A stretch of 64,000 nucleotides of DNA from Gonocerus acuteangulatus (taxonomy: Eukaryota > Arthropoda > Insecta > Hemiptera > Coreidae). The notes below the pieces were generated by a model. That model made no database searches, was not told where the DNA came from, and was given only the letters and a program-made list of their open reading frames with translations. Below, in pieces: positions 57,331-64,000 of the stretch (position 1 is the first letter of the stretch; the number at the start of each line of letters is the position of its first letter). The translations under genes were made by a program, and so were the position numbers. The stretch covers positions 38,494,227-38,558,226 of the forward strand of contig OX328125.1 of assembly GCA_946811695.1 (NCBI GenBank), in the 5' to 3' direction.

Positions 57331-57894
57331 GATTTTTGCCACCTCAATATTTTATTTTGTAATAAAAGAAAGCAAAGTTCTAAATTATCCGATTTCAACA
57401 AAAAACAATAAAGATGTCTCCTTGAAAGATGTTTTTTCCCAAACACAAGTTGGCGGCTTAGAATTAACATGTTAATAAAAAAGTGACAAAAGTGAATTTA
57501 ATTATATACAATCCAACATGTATATTAATTAAGCTTTTACTGGCTCTGTATGCTAAATAATTCGCAAAGCTAGGATACAGTAGTTAGTGTCGGAAAGGAG
57601 TCCAGCGCGTGATAAAGGTACAGAATGAACGAGCATATTAAGGGCGTATGTTGTGCAGGAGTGTTGTCATATAGCCACGGCCTTTGTTATTAAGTACCGC
57701 TGTAATATGCGGACGCTGCTTCTGTGTAATTAACGTACACAAATTCTTGTAACATTCGAAATGCAATGTAGAATAATTTAAAAAAAAAATAGTATTAAAT
57801 ACCTTTAAGCAAAATGGATGTTTGTCATTTTTAGTTTTAGGACTTATATTCGACAAACGACTAACTTCGAAAGTACGCATTACTCAGAAGAGAC

Positions 57895-58306
57895 TAGAAC
57901 TCTACCGACGGTACAGACTTTTACTACACTTACTCGATCGACGATCAGACCTTACACTTAATAACAAAAGATTCATTTACATGACAATACTCAGAGACTA
58001 ATATGGACTTCTGGCATAGAACTCTGGGGATTCACAAAGCCCTCCAACTCCTACAAAATACAATCATTACAGTCTAAAATCCTCCATAAAATAAGCGACG
58101 CTCCATACTTTTTCTCGAATTTGACTCTCCATAACGACCTCCATATTCCATTTATCCAACCCTTATCAAAAAATGTTCTCGAAATGTCATTCAAAATTAC
58201 ACGCCCATCCAAATTCTTTAATAAACTCCCTATCGTCACACCTAATCCCAAATAACTCCGTTCGCCAACTGCAACGTAACTGGCCTAGAGACCAGCTCCA
58301 GGAGTA
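57895..58306 (+). pseudogene. Jockey-clade LINE reverse transcriptase, C-terminal fragment
   Basis: The first frame reads RRYRLLLHLLDRRSDLTLNN then KRFIYMTILRD. After a shift near 57995 it continues TSGIELWGFTKPSNSYKIQS, LQSKILHKISDAPYFFSNLT, LHNDLHIPFIQ, then a RPSKFFNKLP block. This matches the R...LLN.RS.L...NK..IYK.ILRP.WTYGI.LWG......I...Q...LR.I..AP.Y..N..LH.DL.I region of Jockey-type elements very well. The fragment is frameshifted and interrupted at 58312 by the Tigger-like element. Confidence 0.85.
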
Positions 58307-58311
58307 GTATA

Positions 58312-59135
58312 CAGTGGAACATGGATAATTCGAACTTCGATAACTCGAAATCGTGGTTAATTCGAATCAAATTTTGGATAATTCGAATTTTTTACGAGTC
58401 TTTACCTTTAATGGGAGGTGGGCGATCTTAAATCTTGTGAAAATATTCTCCCCTCGGGTAAGAAGGATAGTAAGATACGGATGTAGGGGTTCCGGGACAA
58501 GAAGCGCGGCGGTCTCATAGTCTAGTTCTTGGACTCTAGGAGTTCTGCAAAGTGGTGGGTCGCGCTTCCTCCCTTCCAGGGGTTATAGTTACATGCTGTC
58601 TTTTAATCATAGAATTCCCTCCCATCTTCATTTCTTACTCAGTTATGTCAGTCAGCACCTAGATCTTTTGTATTGTTTGTGCCTTGAATTTCTGGCGTAA
58701 AGTGGAGTTGTTGATTTAGGATGTCGAAGCCTAGAAGTTATAAAACTTTAACGTTGTCAGAAAAAATAGCTGCGATTAAAGAAGTTGAAAAAGGAATAAA
58801 GAAATGCCAAGGAGTTCATCCTAACACTTTATCAACTTACCTGAAAAATAAAGAAAAAGGTTCTTGCCCATGAAAATGACCTTTTTTTCAAACCAATAGA
58901 CTTTTATTTTAACTTTTTTGATAAATAATTTATTACATATGTACATAATCATCAATTTATGAAATTGTTGTTATTGTCTAAATAAAATGTATGTATTTTT
59001 TTTTAATTAAAAAATGTGAAAATATGAAATTCGATTTTTTACTCCTTTATTTTCAAAAACTTTTGTAATTCGAATTTTGGATAATTCGAACTTTTTTATC
59101 GGTCCCTAGGGGTTCGAATTATCCATGTTCTACTG
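58312..59135 (+). mobile_element. Pogo/Tigger-like DNA transposon, non-autonomous, copy 2
   Basis: The TIRs are CAGTGGAACATGGATAATTC and its near complement GAATTATCCATGTTCTACTG, flanked by TA at 58310-58311 and 59136-59137. Subterminal GATAATTCGAA words repeat inside both ends. The transposase has been reduced to its N-terminus. The element sits directly in the Jockey fragment, so it inserted after that LINE. Confidence 0.88.
58721..58872 (+). pseudogene. Tigger/CENP-B-like transposase N-terminus, internally deleted
   Basis: From the ATG: MSKPRSYKTLTLSEKIAAIK, EVEKGIKKCQGVHPNTLSTY, LKNKEKGSCP, then stop. This is the start of the CENP-B-type helix-turn-helix (K.LTL.EK..II.EVE.G). The stretch that in copy 1 reads KSEIAKDFGIP is damaged here by a deletion near KKCQGVHP. 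The two copies together show the family, but neither keeps a catalytic domain. Confidence 0.8.
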
Positions 59136-59836
59136 TATTCAGATTGTATTCACACTTCCTAGTGGGTAATGCAGGTTCCCTCCTCACGAGCTTCAAGACA
59201 CATTTACATTAAACAATTTACTAGAAATTTATTTTACTATGGTGTAAATTCTGAATAATGGTATATTATTAGTGTGTAACAGCCATTATTTGGGGCCACC
59301 ATAGTTTAAGAAGGGAATCACAAAAGTTAATGAATAATTCTTCCAATGTAAATTTACCGAAAGATGCAGACTTCGTTATAACAAACATGTTAAATAGTCG
59401 ATGCAGAAAGGATTATTCACTGTATAAAACCAAAAATCATTTGTACAAATTACAATATGAATCAAAATCCTCATACTAGAAAGCTCAACAAGCATTGAAA
59501 CAAATACATGATATGTATATATATATATATATTTTATTATGTGGTAAGTATATATATTTTATTACATTATACCTATATTAATTGCGTATATGTTTAAATT
59601 ATTACATTATTATTACATATATTATACAGTATTACACATTATTACTACCTCCAAGAAGTTCTGTCAGGCCAATGGGTACATCAAGCTTTTGTCATAAATG
59701 GCAAATAATATACATAAATATTCACGATATGTGTTCATGAACTCTTTTCAATTTATTGGATGAATGTTTGAGTACGGTGTGCTTTTCCTGTGTGTGATAA
59801 AAAAATATTTATTGTGTCTTTTGTATATTTATAAAT

Positions 59837-60050
59837 GGAGGCCCGGTGGCCGTGAGTGTTAAGCCGTGAACACTTTACATTCCGTGCCAAGGGTCGAGGG
59901 TTAGATTCCCCCAAGGGGTGGTGGCTTTTCTTTGGAAAAAAGAGGAGGCATCATCCCTATCCTAGCTAAAAACCTATAGATAACCCGTCCTAAAATTCTG
60001 AGTTAATTATAATGGACGTTAAAATTTGAATAAATAAATACATAAATATA
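59837..60050 (+). mobile_element. tRNA-Ser-like SINE, copy 2
   Basis: GAGGCCCGGTGGCCGTGAGT and the AAGGGTCGAGGGTTAGATTCC B-box region match the copy at 25.4 kb in part. The 3' end GTTAAAATTTGAATAAATAA is the same type. Copies differ in the middle by indels. Confidence 0.75.
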
Positions 60051-60288
60051 ATCTGTTTAGGTTGAGAGTTATTTTGGATGGTCGATACCGTAATTTTTTT
60101 TAAAAAGGATGCAACCAATTTCTTTTTTTTTTCTATAATATAGGTTAGGTTAAATTTAGAATTAAGAACTTTTTGTTCCTTTTCTTTAAATTTTATTGCG
60201 AAGCAGAAAAGTAGTTGACTGACGAGGATGGTGCTAATAATCTCAGCAAATGATGGACCCGAAACTAAAAAAAAAACGCATTCCGGTC

Positions 60289-60413
60289 TTTTAGCACTTC
60301 CTCCGAAGGAAAGTAGCTATTGAGGTTGGACTCATGACGGAAGTTTTGAAAAATTTCTTCAAATCTTTATCGATCCTACCTAGTAGACACCGAAAATGAC
60401 CCCCGTTAAAATT

Positions 60414-60465
<52 letters not shown>

Positions 60466-61148
60466 ATGTTATTTTTCGTCGCTGGGATAGTATTTATGGA
60501 TGGAACGGCATTTTTCTCCAGCGGTGGTACTCCTCCTCACTTATTCCAGGAATATTTCGATGGATTCATCTCCATCTTCTTCAGCCAGGTACTTGTTTCT
60601 TCCTCGGTGGTAGCCAAGGGAATGACATTTTTCTCGATCTGGGCTCCTTTTCTCCCCTCTAGCCACAGTATCGGCGGACGAATGGTGTTGAAGCTCCCTG
60701 GTGTAGTTGGGATTCTGTCCGTTAGTAGCGTCGCTGGAAGATGGAGATGAATCCATCGAAATATTCCAGGAATAAGGGAGGAGGAGTACCACCGCTGGAG
60801 AAAAATGCCGTTCCATCCAAAAATACTATCCCAGCGACGAAAAATAACATCAAACATATAAAACCTTACGGCGAGGAAAATAGAAGCAGGAAAAAAAAAA
60901 GACGCAATACCATCAGCGCTTCTAACGGGCAGAATCCCAACTACTCCAGGGAGCTTCAACACCATTCGTCCGCCGATACTGTGGCTAGAGGGGAGAAAAG
61001 GAGCCCAGATCGAGAAAAATGTCATTCCCTTGGCTACCACCGAGGAAGAAACAAGTACCCGGCTGAAGAAGATGGAGATGAATCCATCGAAATATTCCAG
61101 GAATAAGTGAGGAGGAGTACCACCGCTGGAGAAAAATGCCGTTCCATC

Positions 61149-61223
<75 letters not shown>

Positions 61224-62270
61224 GTCTGTTAACACGATAGCGGCCAGAGTTTTTGTTTTTTCATCACGAAACTTGGTATATAGCATTCAATTAGCAAACT
61301 ATTGAACGAGTTCGTGAACCACCAAAATCGGTCCACCGGAAGGGGGGGTTTACTCCGAACCCAAAACACTAATTTGACCATGTCACCCGTAATATTTGTT
61401 ATATTTCAACGAAACTTGGTATTCCTCGTGGTAATATAGAGAGAAAAGTGAGATATAAAAATGAACTAAATCGGTTCATAAGGAGGGGGGGGGGGTTACT
61501 CCGGGCCCACAATACCAATTCGCCACTGCCAGCCGTGATTTTTAGTATATTTCGACGAAACACGGTATTCGTAGTGGTAATCTACAAGTAAATATGTGTT
61601 GTAAAAATAAACTAAATCGGTTCATTAGGAGAGGGGGTTTACTCTGGACCCACAATACCAATTCGTCACTACCAGCCGTGATTTTTGGTATATTTCGACG
61701 AAACTCGGTATTCGTAGTGGTAATCTACAGGTAAATATGTGTTGTAAAAATAAACTAAATCGGTTCATTAGGAGGGGGGGGTTTACTCCGGACCCAAATT
61801 ACTAATATACTCATACCGGTCGTAATTTCTGCTGTATTGTAACGAAACGCGGTATACGTCGTGGGTAACTCATGAGAAAGATGTGTTGTAAAAATGAGCT
61901 GCATCAGTCAATCAGAAAGGGGGGTTTACTTTGTAATATATTTCAATAGAAAAGCCCGCCAGACGTAGGTTCACAAAGCCGCCGCAAGGAGCGCTTTCTA
62001 CCACTAGAGGGACTGTATCCTGTTCCTGCGTTAGATCAAAATATGATAATATGAGGTTTTTTGTATTTATTACGTAGTGTAGTAGGTACCATAACTCTGG
62101 AAGCAGATTAATAATTGATCAGTTACTCATTACAGAATTAAAAGAGAACTATTCATGTTTTTATTTTATTTATGTAGGATATTTTGAGCAAATTGTTCTG
62201 GAAAGCAGTCTACACTACCCAAATTCTGAGGAAAGTGCTTAGTTATGCAGCTCCTGCGTGACGGACTTTT
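60289..62270 (+). mobile_element. Helentron-like (HINE) element, copy 3, with inserted coding-like inverted duplication
   Basis: It starts TTTTAGCACTTCCTCC and ends GCAGCTCCTGCGTGACGGAC plus TTTT, as in copies 1 and 2. The (AT)n tract is split into 60421-60460 and about 61152-61223 by a 690-bp insert. The internal tandem units number five here (markers at 61267, 61410, 61556, 61699 and 61843, spaced 143-146 bp) against four in the other copies, so one unit has been gained. No Rep/helicase frame exists. Confidence 0.68.
60462..61151. repeat. Inverted, partly triplicated coding-like insert
   Basis: Two blocks are rearranged: block a (about 80-115 bp, around GGAATATTTCGATGGATTCA) and block b (about 150 bp, around GGCGGACGAATGGTG). 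The order is a'-b' (60466-60730), a (60732-60845), an 85-bp spacer, then b-a (about 60928-61150), where primes mean reverse complement. Each block is open in several frames. The likely sense reading (right part, plus strand) is hydrophilic: IPTTPGSFNTIRPPILWLEG, KMEMNPSKYSRNKGG, VPPLEKNAVPSKNTIPATKN, then a Lys/Arg-rich stretch. I do not recognise the source. It might be a captured host exon or a LINE ORF1 piece. The 249-residue minus-strand frame across it is partly (AT)n translation. Confidence 0.7.
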
Positions 62271-63639
62271 AACGCATGACAAGAGAAAAAGTCTGGTTTT
62301 CATAATAATCTATATTTCGAACGTTTTGGCAAGCTCTTTGGCAGACGTTAAATACCAAGAGGGGGGGGGGGAGAAAGACCACGATTACGTTAAGGTGATC
62401 ATAAATGTTGGAAGCCTACACTTAGCCCACTTAAATTTCTTTTAGCCGAGTTCCAACCATTCCTTGACTTCTTTTTAAATATGTTGTTGTTTTTTTTTAT
62501 GTTAATAGACCAAGGATGGTGATTATCTGTGAGCACTAACCTAAAAGCCTAACCATCCCTTAAATCACAAAACAAAAATCCTGAAAAAAATAAAAAGGCC
62601 TAATTCAATAGAATCCCATTATACCATTGCTGGATATTGTTCTATATAGCTTGCTCCCCTGAGGTTCAGGAAACTTTCGAGGAACTTTCTACGATGGAAA
62701 ATTGTTTAAGTTGTGAGTTGTTGGAAGAAATATTGACAATAGTTGTTGGTACTTGTTGAGTATAGGCTTGGCGGCCGAGCGTCAGAATGAGATTAGGGGG
62801 TTTATCCACGGTAAATCGTTTACCGGGGGTCCCTCGGGGGGCCAACTCGGCTCCAAGGGCTAACTCTCGCTTTTCTCAGCCCCATTAGGAGATAGAGCTA
62901 CTTCCTGAACCCCCCCCCCCAACATCCCTGATAAAATACAGCCTGATAAAAACTTCTCCCTCGTGAAGGAATTAATGCCTTCCCTAAGGACGGAATTGTG
63001 GTTTGTATCGTGAAAGGGGGCAGCTTTGAGAAACATTAAGTTGCGGATACGTTGACCTACAAAAGATAATGCTACCAAGTTAAGACGAGTTTGTTTGCCT
63101 ACAAAATTGGACCATCTGGTGGAAAATGTTTGTTATGTTTCAATAAGGCATAGATCGCGTTCTTCTGATAGGGATCACTCCAAAACAAAATTGTATAAAA
63201 CATTAACCCTTACGAAACGGCAACCCGCGTGACCTTATGTGCCTGTGACGAAGCCTCCTGATTAAATAGCTGAGCCTCCAACGTCTATCTCCTCTCATAT
63301 CCTCTAATACGCTTTCTTTATTTAAAACATTATCCGATACCATTTTTCCATAGTGGGCTTCGGACCAGTCAGAATGACGCTTAAAAACGGTTGTTCTTGT
63401 AATCTTTAAATTTTGTTTTTATTTTTAAGTTTTTTTTCAAAAAATAACAACAAGTCAAACAACACGGCGTTGGTATAATATCTACGGAACAAATTAACTT
63501 TTGAAAAACAAATAAGGCCCATCAGAGCGACCCGAACAATTCAAATGGACCAGATAGCAGAGGGAAACCCCCCATTCAATAGGGCTCACACTGCATTTTT
63601 ATGAACTCCAGTCATACAAAGCATTACATATCACAAACA
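62271..63639. other. No recognised gene
   Basis: Short frames at 62245-62445 and 62860-63078 (minus) run over a G-run and a C-run and have no recognised domain. Nothing else is supported. Confidence 0.45.
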
Positions 63640-63833
63640 TCAGCAGGGTTAATAATTGATTCAGCTATTCAATACAAGTATTAAGGAACAAAACTATTTA
63701 TAATTACTTTATTTCTATATTTATTTAAGGACATCCTTAGGTTATATTAAGGACATCCTTCAGGAGAGCGGTGTAAAAAAAACATCTTCCTAAGGTAAGT
63801 AATTAGTTATGTAGCACTTCCGCTACAGACTTT
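63640..63833 (+). mobile_element. Diverged 3' end of the Helentron-like family
   Basis: AGGGTTAATAATTGATTCAG, TTTATTTCTATATTTATTTA and AATTAGTTATGTAGC...GACTTTTT line up with the 3' 190 bp of the three full copies. The terminal hairpin is TGTAGC-ACTTCC-GCTACA against ATGCAG-CTC-CTGCGT in the others, so the stem is kept with different bases. AAGGACATCCTT is duplicated inside. The 5' part of the element is missing or outside recognition. Confidence 0.6.
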
Positions 63834-64000
63834 TTGAAGTTGTGTCAATCCAATTTGGAGATAGACAATAAATAACCAAGTATAATTGTGCGTTATTCTT
63901 TTATGGTATTTAATCATAATTAAAATTAAATATTGTAAGGTTTCATTATTATTATTAAGTTTAATTATTGTTAGAATTACAATAAATTGTGGGAGGTATT
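63834..64000. other. AT-rich edge of the window
   Basis: I see no recognisable feature in this final stretch. Confidence 0.6.

Noticed and set aside
60537..61286. 249-residue minus-strand frame as an intact gene
   Set aside because: Part of it is (AT)n translation and the rest crosses an inverted duplication, so the same blocks are read in both sense and antisense.

Overview
This window looks like repeat-dense, AT-rich, non-coding DNA from an invertebrate genome, most likely an arthropod. The reasons are the Jockey- and R1/I-type LINE remnants, Penelope-like retroelements, mariner- and pogo/Tigger-type DNA transposons, tRNA- and 5S-rRNA-derived SINEs, and very many (AT)n tracts. I recognise no intact host protein gene, so the species cannot be named and the window is probably intergenic or intronic. 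Short open frames are nearly all chance, low-complexity (YIYIY...) or transposon relics.

Layout. 1-5.6 kb: sparse AT-rich DNA with one tRNA-SINE and three closely spaced hairpins. 5.6-7.1 kb: a mariner-type element with terminal inverted repeats (TIRs) of about 335 bp, split by a tRNA-SINE. 7.6-8.7 and 12.0-13.1 kb: two copies of a Helentron-like rolling-circle element with an (AT)n core and internal tandem units; a third, rearranged copy lies at 60.3-62.3 kb. 15-16.4 kb: a hammerhead-like motif on the minus strand, a foldback, (AT)n tracts and two SINEs. 17.9 kb: a 5S-SINE. 19.6-21.7 kb: a 2.1-kb mariner-superfamily element with about 670-bp TIRs, a dead transposase and a nested SINE. 22-26 kb: a foldback element and several SINEs.

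27.06-28.26 kb: a 5'-truncated Penelope-like element with an intact GIY-YIG frame, a hammerhead-ribozyme-like fold and a perfect 16-bp target-site duplication. 30.07-30.86 kb: a 50-bp minisatellite in alternating dimers, then an inverted pair of Penelope-type ends. 34.5-35.2 kb: a LINE 3' end. 35.9-36.7 and 58.3-59.1 kb: two pogo/Tigger copies. 36.8 kb: a 5S-SINE with a perfect target-site duplication. 41.6 kb: a tRNA-SINE with a perfect target-site duplication. 42.4-43.1 kb: an almost wholly palindromic hAT-type MITE. 43.2-43.7 kb: a LINE endonuclease relic. 44.7-45.4 kb: possible Helitron-type N-terminus and a small foldback. 45.8-46.7 kb: a tandem 490-bp repeat. 47.3-48.2 kb: a second decayed Penelope element. 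49.1 kb: a third 5S-SINE. 50.1-56.1 kb: a LINE C-terminus and three copies of an ACTAGCTGA-starting repeat. 57-59 kb: minisatellite, foldback, Jockey fragment and Tigger.

The points most worth following up are (i) hammerhead-like folds tied to Penelope-like ends, (ii) the Helentron-like family whose 3' hairpin shows compensatory change and whose third copy carries an inverted, coding-like insert inside its (AT)n core, (iii) unrelated SINE heads (5S, tRNA) sharing one 3' tail, and (iv) two mariner-type elements with unusually long TIRs. All element classes are assigned by eye from motifs; no database search was possible.
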